Assembly (NCBI GenBank): GCA_963747735.1
Contig: CAVVGE010000001.1
Coordinates: 1-64,000, forward strand
From: AP-15 sp963747735
Lineage (GTDB): Bacteria; Pseudomonadota; Alphaproteobacteria; ATCC43930; CGMCC-115725
Length of the DNA stretch: 64,000 bases
Reading direction: 5' to 3'
Shown here piece by piece: positions 1 to 8,696 of this stretch. The notes beneath the pieces are model-generated. The model was not told where the DNA came from. It was given only the letters and a program-made list of their open reading frames with translations, and did no database searches. The first letter of the stretch is position 1, and each line of letters begins with the position of its first letter. The position numbers and the translations under genes are program-made.

Positions 1-81
1 CAAGGTCGGCCTCGGTTTGGGGCACGACATCAGCCGGATCAGCCGACCAGCCGGGCCGATTTAGTAAACTGTCCTCATAAC
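1..81 (+). repeat. Right half of the MITE-like repeat
   Basis: This stretch matches the right part of the complete element at 3604-3832, sharing the cggatcagccgaccagccgg block and ending in the 24-base terminal repeat gatttagtaaactgtcc...taac at 58-81. The left part lies outside the window or is missing. The following 104 bases up to the first gene show nothing recognisable. Confidence 0.75.
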
Positions 82-185
82 CGACCCGTCGGCGAGCGGC
101 GGGCCGCACGAATTCGTGTTGACAGGCGGGCTCGCGCCGGGCCGATGTTTGCAGCGAGCGCTTCAGGCCTGTCGGGGAGCATTCG

Positions 186-1229
186 ATGGACAGACGCCGT
201 TTTCTCGCCGCCGCCGCCGTGCCGGCAATCGCCGCCGCCGGCAGGCTGGCCCCGCTTCGTGCGGCCGAAGAACCGAACGCCGAATGGCGCCGCTTTGCGG
301 TCACGACCGAGGTGGCTCTCGCTGCGGCGGCGCCCGCATCCTTGTGGTTGCCGATCGCGCAGGCGGCGCGGTCCTATCAGCGCACGCTGTCGCTCGGTTG
401 GCAGGGAACCGCCGATCGGGCGGAGCTCGTCGACGACCCGGTCTACGGTGCCCGAGCCTTGCGCCTGACCTGGGGTTCGTCCGCCGCCGCCCGCACGGTC
501 CGGGTCACCCAAACCGTCGAGACGCGGGACCGCGACGGCCTACCCGATCCAGCCTCCTCGGCCGAGCGGGCATTCTTCCTGAAGCCGACGGCGAGCATGC
601 CGACCGACGGCATCGTGCGCGAGACCGCCGACAAGATCGTCGCCGGCAAGACGGCTCCGCGCGAGCGTGCCCGGGCGATCTACGACTGGGTGGTCGATAA
701 TACCTTTCGCGATTCCGCGACCCGCGGCTGCGGCATCGGCAACATCGCCAATATGCTGAAGACCGGGTTTCTCGGCGGCAAATGCGCCGATATCAGCAGC
801 CTGACCGTCGGGCTGTGCCGGGCCGCCGGCATCCCGGCGCGCGAGGTCTACGGCATCCGGGTCGCCGCCTCGCGCCGGTTCGCCTGTCTCGGCGCCGCCG
901 GCGATATCACCAAGGCGCAGCATTGCCGTGCCGAAATCTATCTCGAACCGGCGGGCTGGACGCCGGTCGATCCGGCCGATTTGCGCAAGGTCGTGCTCGA
1001 GGCAAAGCTCGCCCTCGACTCGCCGCCGGTGCAGGCGCTGCGCGAGCGGCTGTTCGGCAGCTGGGAAATGAACTGGGTCGGCTACAACAGCGCCCGCGAC
1101 TTCACCCCGGCCGGCGCGCCGCACCCGCTCGATTTCCTGATGTACCCCTACGCCCGGACGGCAACGGGCGAACCCGACTGGCTCGATCCCGACCGCTTCG
1201 AATACCGGATCTCCTCGCGCCAGCTCTAG
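186..1229 (+). CDS. TAT-exported transglutaminase-like protein
   Basis: This 347-residue protein starts with a twin-arginine signal (MDRRRFLAAAAVPAIAAAG), so it is probably exported folded. The C-terminal half is a transglutaminase-like cysteine protease fold with a plausible triad: Cys200 in GGKCADISS, His246 in AQHCRAE and Asp262 in PVDPADL. Such proteins act as proteases or amidases; the substrate is unknown here. The N-terminal 140 residues look like the beta-rich lead domain usual in bacterial members. The ATG at 186 was chosen because it begins the TAT signal and follows a GGGGAG-like site. The gene is alone on its strand before the kinase-like gene 130 bases downstream. Assignment to the fold is firm; the reaction is inferred. 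Confidence 0.85.
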   Translation: MDRRRFLAAAAVPAIAAAGRLAPLRAAEEPNAEWRRFAVTTEVALAAAAPASLWLPIAQAARSYQRTLSLGWQGTADRAELVDDPVYGARALRLTWGSSAAARTVRVTQTVETRDRDGLPDPASSAERAFFLKPTASMPTDGIVRETADKIVAGKTAPRERARAIYDWVVDNTFRDSATRGCGIGNIANMLKTGFLGGKCADISSLTVGLCRAAGIPAREVYGIRVAASRRFACLGAAGDITKAQHCRAEIYLEPAGWTPVDPADLRKVVLEAKLALDSPPVQALRERLFGSWEMNWVGYNSARDFTPAGAPHPLDFLMYPYARTATGEPDWLDPDRFEYRISSRQL

Positions 1230-1361
1230 CTCCAGGCCGTACGCCGCCGAACCGCGCAGGCCCAGCCGAGCCCGAGCGGATCCGAACCGAAACGGGTCGA
1301 ACCACACCATTACCCAAAGCGTAAACCCGAAGCCTGCAGCGCCTGTGTCATACTCGGGCTT

Positions 1362-2027
1362 ATGCCTCTGATCGACGAAATCGCTGCGCACTTGCTCGCA
1401 TTGCCGGGCAGGCCGGTGCTGAGGGTTGCCGTGGACGGCGTCGACGGGGTCGGCAAGACGACCTTCGCCGACAAGATCGCGGACGCGCTGGCGTCCCGCG
1501 GGCGGAGGGTGATCCGGGCTTCGGTGGACGGGTTTCACCACCCCCGATCGATGCGCTACCGGCTCGGCCGGACATCGCCTGAAGGTTTCTACCGGGATTC
1601 CTACGATTATTCGGCGCTGCGGGCAGCTCTTCTCGATCCCTTGTCGAGCGGCGGCTCACGGCGCTACCGGGTTGCGGTCTTCGACCACTTCAGCGACCGC
1701 CGCGTCGAAACCGCCGAACTGGAGGCGGATGACGGGGCGGTCCTCGTTTTTGACGGGTTGTTCCTTCATCGCCCGGAGTTGCGGGGTTATTGGGATTTCT
1801 CGATCTTTCTCGACGCCCCGTTCGCGGTCACCGTGCCGCGCGGGGCAGCGCGCGGGACCGGGTTCGGCGACCCCGATCCCGCCGTGCCGGCGAACCGCCG
1901 GTATGTCGAAGGCAATATGATATATTTCCGCGAGGCCCGGCCCCGCGACCAGGCGACGATCGTGATCGACTATACGGACCTGTCGCGCCCCAGCATCATG
2001 ACATGGCGGACGAGGGCTGACCGATGA
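1362..2027 (+). CDS. Uridine kinase-like P-loop NTPase
   Basis: This 221-residue protein belongs to the uridine kinase/phosphoribulokinase-like P-loop family. The Walker A motif is GVDGVGKT at residues 26-33, and a kinase-type DGF(HH)P segment follows at about residue 56. In the family it phosphorylates a nucleoside or small metabolite, but the true substrate of these short alphaproteobacterial members is not settled. Its stop overlaps an ATG by four bases (ATGA at 2024-2027), so it was once translationally coupled to a downstream gene that is now truncated. No other neighbour gives functional context. Confidence 0.75.
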   Translation: MPLIDEIAAHLLALPGRPVLRVAVDGVDGVGKTTFADKIADALASRGRRVIRASVDGFHHPRSMRYRLGRTSPEGFYRDSYDYSALRAALLDPLSSGGSRRYRVAVFDHFSDRRVETAELEADDGAVLVFDGLFLHRPELRGYWDFSIFLDAPFAVTVPRGAARGTGFGDPDPAVPANRRYVEGNMIYFREARPRDQATIVIDYTDLSRPSIMTWRTRADR

Positions 2028-2107
2028 ACATCGCGGATGTCGTCTACGCCGTCGGGCGGGCGGGATTTTTCAACCGCGATCTGGAAGTTACGGGGACAGT
2101 TTACTAG
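2024..2107 (+). pseudogene. 5' stub of a truncated gene
   Basis: An ATG overlapping the kinase stop opens a frame beginning MNIADVVYAVGRAGFFNRDL. After about 21 codons the frame runs into the repeat sequence that starts at 2087 and ends at a TAG inside it (2105-2107). The natural composition and the ATGA coupling indicate the start of a real gene whose remainder was lost when the repeat and the IS arrived. The opening loosely recalls methylaspartate ammonia-lyases, but 20 residues are too few to name it. Confidence 0.5.
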
Positions 2108-2126
2108 GAAGTTACGGGGACAGTTT
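2087..2126 (+). repeat. Tandem fragments of the MITE-like repeat end
   Basis: Two incomplete copies of the left terminal repeat (gttacggggacagttt...) lie head to tail at 2087-2106 and 2111-2126. The second is interrupted by the IS3-family element and resumes at 3567, so the IS sits inside a repeat end. Confidence 0.8.
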
Positions 2127-2157
2127 TGGACTGCACCCTTCATGTGAGACACGCAAA

Positions 2158-3054
2158 TCAGGGACAGGTCTCGGTGATCGAGATTGCGGCGGGCGGTACC
2201 GCCCGCCGCAATCTCGGCGTCTGTCGTTCGTACTCCTCGGGCGATAGGTAATCGAGCGCGGAGTGCAGTCGCTGGCGGTTGTAGACCGTCTCGATAAAGC
2301 TGCCGATGCGGGCGCGGGCCTCGGCGACGTCGCGATAGGCGGTGCCGTCGACTTCTTCCTGCTTCAGCGTCTTCATGAAGCTCTCGGCCTTGGCGTTGTC
2401 GTAGGGATTGCCGACCCGGCTCATGCTGGCCTGGATGTCGTGCGCCTTGAGGATCGCCGTGTAGTCGCCGCAGGCGTATTGCACGCCGCGATCGGAGTGG
2501 TGGATCAGCGTGCCGGGCCGCGGCCGACGCTGCGCGATCGCCATCTCGAGCGCGGCGATCGCCAGCGCCGCCTGCAGATGCGTCTCGAACGCCCAGCCGA
2601 CGACCTTGCGGCTGAACGCGTCGAGCACGATCGCCAGATAGCCGAACTCCTCGGCCAGATGGAGGTAGGTGATGTCGGCGACCCAGAGCTGGTCGAGGCC
2701 GGAAAGCTCCATGCCGCGCGCCAGGTTGGGCACCACCCGCCAGCCATGCCGGCGATCTGTCGTGATCGGCACGAACGCGGCCTTGCGCAAGCACAGCAGA
2801 TTGTCCTGGTGCATCAGCCGCAGCACCCGTTTGTGATTGGCCTGCCAGCCCTCGCGCCCAAGCAGCGCCGCGATCCGCCGGTAGCCGTAATGCCGGTTGG
2901 CCAGCGCCAGACGCTGGATCGCATCACGCAAGCCGGTCTCCTCGCGCCGCGGCGCCGAGGCCTGCCAGTGACGGTAATAGCCAGCCCGGCTGATCATCGC
3001 GAGCCGGCACATCCGCTCGATCCCGATCGCGCCTTGCGACAGTGACGCCGTCAT
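2158..3054 (-). CDS. IS3-family transposase OrfB (DDE integrase core)
   Basis: This 298-residue transposase has the rve/DDE core of the IS3 family. Asp127 (WVADITYL), Asp188 (HHSDRGVQY) and Glu224 (AKAESFMKTL) give the expected D-60-D-35-E spacing, preceded by an HTH_21-like region (HYGYRRIAALL). It catalyses strand transfer of the element. Its ATG overlaps the orfA stop by four bases (ATGA), so coupling here is stop-start, not an obvious slippery A-run frameshift. No internal stop is seen, so the element may be active. Confidence 0.95.
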   Translation of the reverse strand: MTASLSQGAIGIERMCRLAMISRAGYYRHWQASAPRREETGLRDAIQRLALANRHYGYRRIAALLGREGWQANHKRVLRLMHQDNLLCLRKAAFVPITTDRRHGWRVVPNLARGMELSGLDQLWVADITYLHLAEEFGYLAIVLDAFSRKVVGWAFETHLQAALAIAALEMAIAQRRPRPGTLIHHSDRGVQYACGDYTAILKAHDIQASMSRVGNPYDNAKAESFMKTLKQEEVDGTAYRDVAEARARIGSFIETVYNRQRLHSALDYLSPEEYERQTPRLRRAVPPAAISITETCP

Positions 3055-3503
3055 CGCTTGGATGACCGCGTAGAGCCCGTCCCGCCAGGCGCGCCGCTCC
3101 GCTGGCGCCGCTCCCCGACATGCCGCAAGGCTTGCTGAAAAAAATCGAGATCGATCTGTTGCTGGCCGACCTTCCGCTCCAGCGCGGCGATCCGACGCTG
3201 CGCCTTCGCCAGCTCATCGGGCGGCGACGGCGACGGCATCGGATCGGCGCCGCCGGCGCCGCCTGTCGCCGGCTCGTCCCCGCCGGGCGCTTGCATCGCC
3301 ACAACCTCAGCCTTGGTCGGTCGACCGCGGCTGCGCAGCGCTATCGCGCCGCCCAGCCGAAACCGTTCCCGCCACTGGTAGAGATACTTCCGCCGCACCC
3401 CAAGCGCGCGCGCCAGCGCGCTCACGTTCTCCCCCGCCAGCATCCGACGAACGGCTGCAACCTTGTACTCGCGGCTGAAGATCCTCTTCGCTTCTTCGCT
3501 CAT
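3051..3503 (-). CDS. IS3-family transposase OrfA (HTH protein)
   Basis: This 150-residue IS3/IS911-type OrfA has a helix-turn-helix near the N terminus (YKVAAVRRMLAGENVSALA followed by YLYQWRERF) and a leucine-zipper-like heptad region near residues 95-125 that normally lets OrfA dimerise and pair with OrfB. The linker is unusually rich in Pro, Gly and Ala. The ATG at 3503 was chosen over an upstream one because a GGGGAG site lies just before it and the HTH begins soon after. It binds the element ends. Confidence 0.9.
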   Translation of the reverse strand: MSEEAKRIFSREYKVAAVRRMLAGENVSALARALGVRRKYLYQWRERFRLGGAIALRSRGRPTKAEVVAMQAPGGDEPATGGAGGADPMPSPSPPDELAKAQRRIAALERKVGQQQIDLDFFQQALRHVGERRQRSGAPGGTGSTRSSKR

Positions 3504-3566
3504 CAGCTCCCCTCTACCAGGAGAACTGTCCCCCATTCCGCTGTCTCATTCTAAGGGTGCACTCCA

Positions 3567-3603
3567 GTTTACTAAATCACCCGTAACCCTTCGCCGTGCG
3601 GAA
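3567..3603 (+). repeat. Partial left end of the MITE-like repeat
   Basis: After the IS the interrupted repeat resumes (gtttactaaatcacccgtaa...) and then breaks off, immediately followed by the complete copy. The same 30-odd bases recur at 3615-3650. Confidence 0.75.
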
Positions 3604-3832
3604 GTTACGGGGACAGTTTACTAAATCACCCGTAACCCTTCGCCGTGCGAACGGCTTCGAAAGCGCCGGCACGGGCTCGATTGGTCCCCGCCCCCGGTTG
3701 CGGCGATGCATCGGCTTGCGCTATTGACGGCGACCCCCGGCGCGAAAGGATCGTTTTCCGGCCTCGGTTTGGGCAGGACATCGGCCGGATCAGCCGACCA
3801 GCCGGGCCGATTTAGTAAACTGTCCACGTAAC
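3604..3832 (+). repeat. Complete MITE-like element, 229 bp
   Basis: The element is bounded by 24-base inverted repeats at 3604-3627 and 3809-3832 that match at 23 of 24 positions (gttacg.ggacagtttact in the shared part). It encodes no protein. Its left 150 bases recur at 15985-16132 and its right 80 bases at 1-81, so it is a dispersed family in this genome. The ends resemble those of non-autonomous elements; which transposase moves it is not visible here. Confidence 0.75.
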
Positions 3833-4043
3833 CCCCCGTAACCCCGTAACCGCAAGAGGCTCTGCCGCAAGCGCTCTCTTTCAGCCAATGATGTAGGAAT
3901 ATCGGCCGATGGCGCCGCGCTCGCAGAGCGTGGGCGGGCCCACCCGAGTTCGGCGAACCGATGGGGACACGTTCCCCGGCCTGCCCCACGGATCAAGTCC
4001 ATGGGCTGAAGGCCCACGGGGCAGGGTTTTTTCAGGGGGTGTC

Positions 4044-6299
4044 ATGGAGTTCTGGACAGAACCGCAGATGGCTTCGATCCGCAAGATGCTCAACCCGAGC
4101 TCGATTGCGGTCGTCGGCGCGACGCCGCGGATGCAGTATGGCGGGCGGTTTCTGGCGGCCGCCCTCAAGGCCAAAGACCGGGTGCGGGTTTATGCCGTGA
4201 ACCCGCGCTATGACGAAATCATGGGGGTCAAGTCCTACCCGAGTGTGACGGACCTGCCGGAGGCCCCCGATGTGGTTGCCATCGTCGTGCCCTGGGACCA
4301 GGTGCTCGATGTCGTAGAGGAGAGCCACAAGAAGGGGGCGGGATCGGCGATCGTGATCTCGGCGGGCTTTGCCGAGCGCGGGGTAGACGACCGGCGTGAT
4401 TTGCAGCGGGAATTGGGTGAATTTGCCAGCACCTCGGGCATGCGCATCAGCGGCCCCAACTGCCTGGGGCTGGCGAATGTCAAAGACGACATCTGGGCCA
4501 CCGCTTCCTCGCGCGGCGCCTCTGGTCTGACCGGGCCGATCGGCCTCGTATGCCAAAGCGGTGCGACGGCGTTCGGGCCGTTCCTGGTGCGGGCGGTCGA
4601 GAACGGGATCGGCTTCAGCTATATCATCTCGACCGGGAACGAGGCCGACCTCGACTTCACCGATTTCGCCCGCTATCTGCTGGACGACCCGGATACGCGG
4701 GTCATCGCCGGCTTTGTCGAAGGCTTCAAGCGGGCCGACAAGTTTCTCGAAGTCGCAAAAATCGCGGCAGAGCGCGGCAAGCCGATCGTCCTCATAAAGA
4801 TCGGGCGTTCGGAGCTCGGAGCCCAGGCGGCACGCTCGCATACCGCGGCCCTGACGGGTGCGGACGCCCGGTACGATGCGATCTTTGCCCAATACGGGGT
4901 GATCCGGGTCCAGGATTACGACGAGCTCCTGGAGGTCTCGCACCTGCTGGCCCACACCCCCAAGCCCCAAGTGCCCGGCATCGCGGTGGTATCCCACTCG
5001 GGCGGCATCAGCTCGCTCACCGCCGACATGTGCGGCGAGGCGGGTCTCGATCTGCCGGTGCTGGGCGACGCGGCGCGCGACGGCATCAACGGGGTCCTGA
5101 AGGGCTTCGGATGGGCGGCGAACCCTGCCGATGTGACAGGCTTTGCCAACAGCGAGTCCTTCCCGCAGATCATGGCGCACATGATAGATGATCCCCGGAT
5201 GGGGACGCTCGTCGTGGCGAGCGCCGGAGCGGATTCCCAAGCTCAGCAGGTCATCAGCCAGCGCGATCGGACCGACAAGGGTGTGGTGTTCTTGTGGACC
5301 GGAAGCCGCGACACGAAGGCAGGCCTCCCACAGCTCAAGCACGCCCGGATACCGATCTTCTACACGCCGGACAAATTGGCGCGCGGCCTGGCGAGCCGCC
5401 TCGCGTATCACACCTGGCGCGAGCATCGCCTGGCCGACGGCTTTGCCACCGCCCCGTCGCGCACCGCACCTCAGGACGAGGCCATCGCCCAGGCTCTGGG
5501 CCTGGGGCGTCCGACACTCTCGGAGTCCGAGAGCAAAGAGCTGTTGGCCGCCTGGGGGGTGGCGAGCGCGCGCGAGCACCGGGCAAATTCCGCCGATGCC
5601 GCCGTCGCGGCCGCAGAAGAGCTCGGGTTTCCCGTGGCTCTCAAGATCAATTCGCCCGATATCCTGCACAAGACGGAGGCCGGGGTGGTTCGGCTGAACT
5701 TGCGTGATGCGGCACAAGTGCGAACCGCCTACGCCGAGATCTCGACCAACGCCAAGGCCTACCTAACTGCCCTCCCCCTCGATGGGGGAGGGTTGGGAGG
5801 GGGTGACGCCTCCGCTGTTCCTCGCAGCGCTACGGTTACGGAACGGCCGAATTCGCCCCCTCCCCCGCCCTCCCCCATCAAGGGGGAGGGAGCAGGGGCC
5901 CGGATCAACGGCGTGTCGGTGCAGGAGATGGTCGCAGACGGCGTCGAAGTCATCATCGGCGTCACGTGCGACCCGCAATTGGGTCCGGTGCTGCTGTTCG
6001 GCAGTGGCGGCGTGATGGTCGAAATCTACAACGACGTGGCGCTGCGGCGCTGCCCGATCACCCGCCCGGAAGCCCAGGCGATGATCACGCAAGTCAAAGG
6101 CGCCCGGCTGCTCCAGGGCTTTCGCGGCCGCCCGGCGGCGGATCTCGCGGCCCTCGCGGATACCCTGGTGCGCGTGTCCTACCTCGCCATGCACCTTGAA
6201 GGCCACCTGGCGGAACTGGACATCAACCCGTTGATGGTGCTGCCCCAAGGCCAGGGCGTGAAGGCGGCAGACGCCCTCGTCGTACTTCACGGCACATAG
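4044..6299 (+). CDS. ADP-forming acyl-CoA synthetase (acetate-CoA ligase type)
   Basis: This fused alpha/beta NDP-forming acyl-CoA synthetase has 751 residues. It has an N-terminal CoA-binding Rossmann domain (PSSIAVVGATPR), a succinyl-CoA-ligase-like flavodoxin domain (GPNCLGLAN and CQSGATAF), and a C-terminal ATP-grasp domain ending in ELDINPLMVLP. The active-site His is probably in VVSHSGGISS. It interconverts an acyl-CoA with the free acid plus ATP. The ATG at 4044 follows a cagggggt site; the upstream extension reads through repeat-like DNA and was rejected. Residues about 574-620 are not family sequence: they are an in-frame translation of a palindromic repeat (5766-5900), placed in a loop before the conserved INGVSVQEMV strand. 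The enzyme is probably still functional because the frame is kept. Confidence 0.9.
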   Translation: MEFWTEPQMASIRKMLNPSSIAVVGATPRMQYGGRFLAAALKAKDRVRVYAVNPRYDEIMGVKSYPSVTDLPEAPDVVAIVVPWDQVLDVVEESHKKGAGSAIVISAGFAERGVDDRRDLQRELGEFASTSGMRISGPNCLGLANVKDDIWATASSRGASGLTGPIGLVCQSGATAFGPFLVRAVENGIGFSYIISTGNEADLDFTDFARYLLDDPDTRVIAGFVEGFKRADKFLEVAKIAAERGKPIVLIKIGRSELGAQAARSHTAALTGADARYDAIFAQYGVIRVQDYDELLEVSHLLAHTPKPQVPGIAVVSHSGGISSLTADMCGEAGLDLPVLGDAARDGINGVLKGFGWAANPADVTGFANSESFPQIMAHMIDDPRMGTLVVASAGADSQAQQVISQRDRTDKGVVFLWTGSRDTKAGLPQLKHARIPIFYTPDKLARGLASRLAYHTWREHRLADGFATAPSRTAPQDEAIAQALGLGRPTLSESESKELLAAWGVASAREHRANSADAAVAAAEELGFPVALKINSPDILHKTEAGVVRLNLRDAAQVRTAYAEISTNAKAYLTALPLDGGGLGGGDASAVPRSATVTERPNSPPPPPSPIKGEGAGARINGVSVQEMVADGVEVIIGVTCDPQLGPVLLFGSGGVMVEIYNDVALRRCPITRPEAQAMITQVKGARLLQGFRGRPAADLAALADTLVRVSYLAMHLEGHLAELDINPLMVLPQGQGVKAADALVVLHGT
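5766..5900 (+). repeat. Palindromic repeat inserted in frame in a coding region
   Basis: Two arms of about 35 bases, each containing the core (c)tc.atgggggaggg, face each other at 5769-5804 and 5864-5899. Related palindromes lie between genes at 24959-24994 and 56505-56580. Here the unit sits inside the acyl-CoA synthetase and adds a Gly/Pro-rich stretch of about 45 residues. Confidence 0.8.
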
Positions 6300-6363
6300 T
6301 TCGGCACGGGGCTGCTGCCGCCTGATCAACGAACGATTGGCCTCAGAAGACGTCCTGCACGCA

Positions 6364-7245
6364 TTAGCCGATTACGCCCGCAGCCCACGCTATAACCCGC
6401 TGAAATAGCGGCGTGCGGGCAACTCCCTCGTACTCGACAGCCGCCAACAGGGCACGCTGCAAGGGTTCCGCGTTGTAAATTGATGCTGGCACGCCGATCC
6501 GATGAGCGTACCAAGACAGCGCCCAAATCGCGTCGTGCCCGTTCACGCTTTGGCGATAATCCGTCGCAATCTGCCTACGCAATGCTTCCAATGTCTCATC
6601 AAGATCGGCCCGCACAAGGGCGCCACGTGCCTGTTGCAGCACTCTCCGGATAAAATCCTCTCGGTCCATTTCCGGGCCATCGACCCCAATCGCACAGGAC
6701 CGAGTAAAATCTTCAACCCAACGTGCCTGCGGTGCCAAACGCTGCTTCGTGGCCCGCAGCAGATATACCTCGACCACAATCTCCATCAATTTCTCAATAT
6801 GTTCTATTTCGATTTGCCTTGCGAAATAGAGCAAACTAAATTTCTAAATCGTTGTGACTTCGAGCGCATAGCATTCCACGCAGCTAAAGTCCGTCTTCCA
6901 GAGAAGCCTCAAATCATGGTGTTCTTCCAATACGTCGAAGAAGTCTTTATCGATAAGCCCACGCACACTCTCAGCGGTCGCGTGCAAGGTTTTGTCGAGT
7001 TCGAGGCATAACCCGATGATCCGGCCGCGATTTCCCGTCACGCCAAGAGGGCCAATAACGGAATCCGGCACGCTAACGGTCGAGATCGAGTATACTACAG
7101 CTCCGTTTAATTTCGATCTCAGGAGGAACCATTTCAATAAGGTTTGATCTCGGTGTCCCTCTACATAGACATCTCTCAACGTCGGCTCGAATTGATATCG
7201 TGTAAGAAGCTCCGAAATTGATCGTCGGTAGACTTCGTCAGGCAT
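6364..7245 (-). pseudogene. DUF4435 (TOPRIM-like) protein, AriB-like, in-frame stop
   Basis: The frame encodes a DUF4435-type protein of about 293 residues with TOPRIM-like features: VYVEGHRDQTLLKWF near the start, LIDKDFFDVLE in the middle and ECYALE. A single TAG at 6844-6846 interrupts it; both sides are in the same frame and the composition continues normally (LYFARQIEIEHIEKLMEIV). The ATG at 7245 overlaps the ATPase stop by eight bases, which shows an operon. In PARIS systems the DUF4435 protein AriB is a toxic nuclease released by the ATPase AriA. This pair has the same order and domains, but it is decayed or misread here. Base composition is visibly poorer in G+C than the neighbours, suggesting transfer. 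Confidence 0.7.
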
Positions 7246-8624
7246 TGAGAACCTCGCGTTCGCTTGGCTCCTGGAATAGTTGGACCGCATTTTCGCGATG
7301 CTGAGTTATCAATTCAAGCGAATGTGATGCAAGGACGTATTGGATATTCGCTCCGTGTGCGCATCTAAGAAGGGCCTCAACCAACCTGCGTTGCCATTTT
7401 ACATTCAAAGACAACTCTGGCTCGTCAATCAGAAATATTCCGGCGCCGTCCCGCGTCAGAATAGTGTTACTGAGTAATAACATTAGCTGCTTCTCGCCTG
7501 AGGAGAGCCAATTAGGATCAAGAGTTTCTCTCCTAACCCCCCTAATTGCGACGCCTCCGCGGAGCGTGAAATCGATAACTTTGTTCGCCAGAAATGAGTT
7601 GGTTGTTTCAACGTATGTCGTGATTATTCCCTTAATCTCTTCAAGCGCTGTTAGCTTAGCCTCAATCCCATCCACATACGGCTCCAGTACCGTAGCGATT
7701 GCTCGCCTTGCTTCGTCATTCGCATAAGTGGAGATTTCTAAGAACTTGTCGCCGGGAAATGTCGCGATCAGTCCAAACCGAGTAAATTCGCCGATTCGTT
7801 TCGTCAATGTGTTCAAACGATGCAGCAGTTGATCCCAGGATACGTCACTCAATAAACCCGCATGGCCAGCGAGTTGCGAAATCTGCTGTACAACGCGCAG
7901 ATAGATACTCGTTGTGTTCTCTTCACCGGTATTGGAGCCGAGGAGTGCGTGTCGCCGTCACCAAGAATTCACCTCGCTTAAAATGGGCTCAATGTTTAAG
8001 TAATGTGATTCTTCCCGTTCACGCGGTAGCGACAAGTTGTTCCGCGAAGTGTAAAAACGAAAGAGACGGCGAGTAGTGTCTGCGGCCGTTTCTTCTACGA
8101 TGTGCTCGATATCTAGCTCAGGCGGATAGGTCGACCGAACCCGACGATCGTCAGGAAGAAAGTATAAGGCGATCCCCAAATTCCCCAGCGCCGCGAGCAA
8201 CGCGACCACCTCCGGGGTATCTTTAACCGCCAGAGCGTCCGCATCCGCGGTAATTGGGAAAGTTTGCTCGTCCGCGAAACGCGGTCGAAATCCCAATAGA
8301 GTAATCACCAAGAAGCGCGGTGCCGGTACGGTACGCCCGAACGGTTAAGCCATTATCAAAATTTATTTCGATGGCGCGAAAGGGTGTCCGATACACAAAT
8401 GTTTTATCGCCGCGATTCCGATGCGGTGATAAAATTGAAAAGATGAGGCGCAGAATGGTAGTTTTGCCGGCGCCGTTATCACCATATAAAATGATCAGTC
8501 GATTGAAATCGGCATGAGACGACTTTCGGTGAGGCACCGTGTAGGTAAGATACCCAAATAAATCATCGATGTGCAGTCGTTGTATACAAGTAGGTTTGGC
8601 GGATGAAGATCTGCTGCTACGCAT
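7238..8624 (-). pseudogene. ABC/SMC-type AAA ATPase, AriA-like, frameshift and stop
   Basis: Three open pieces make one ATPase of about 460 residues. The first (from the ATG at 8624) has Walker A YGDNGAGKTT. A one-base shift near 8300-8315 (in cgcttcttggtgattac, read on the minus strand) leads into the second piece. A TGA at 7958-7960 then separates it from the third, which is in the same frame and has the ABC signature LSSGEKQ, Walker B IFLIDEPELSL and the H-loop ASHS. This is an AAA_15/AAA_21-like ATPase as in OLD, Septu and PARIS families. Its partner, overlapping by eight bases, is the DUF4435 gene. Two lesions here plus one in the partner argue that the locus is inactive unless they are sequencing errors. 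Confidence 0.7.
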
Positions 8625-8696
8625 CGGATCACTCCATGGGAACCGCCGCGGCTGAGCCGCTATCGGGCCACAACTCCGGCGCAGGGCCACACTCCG

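Larger units (their letters stand above)
2127..3566 (-). mobile_element. IS3-family insertion sequence, complete
   Basis: The 1440-bp element is bounded by imperfect 25-base inverted repeats at 2127-2151 and 3542-3566 (20 of 25 positions match; both ends begin tgga.tgcaccctt and start with the TG typical of the family). A 4-base direct repeat gttt flanks it (2123-2126 and 3567-3570). It carries orfA and orfB on the minus strand. The insertion point is in a terminal repeat of the MITE-like element; removing the IS and one gttt restores an uninterrupted repeat end. Confidence 0.9.

Noticed and set aside
4032..5717. 561-codon minus-strand frame
   Set aside because: Antisense to the acyl-CoA synthetase; no family features.
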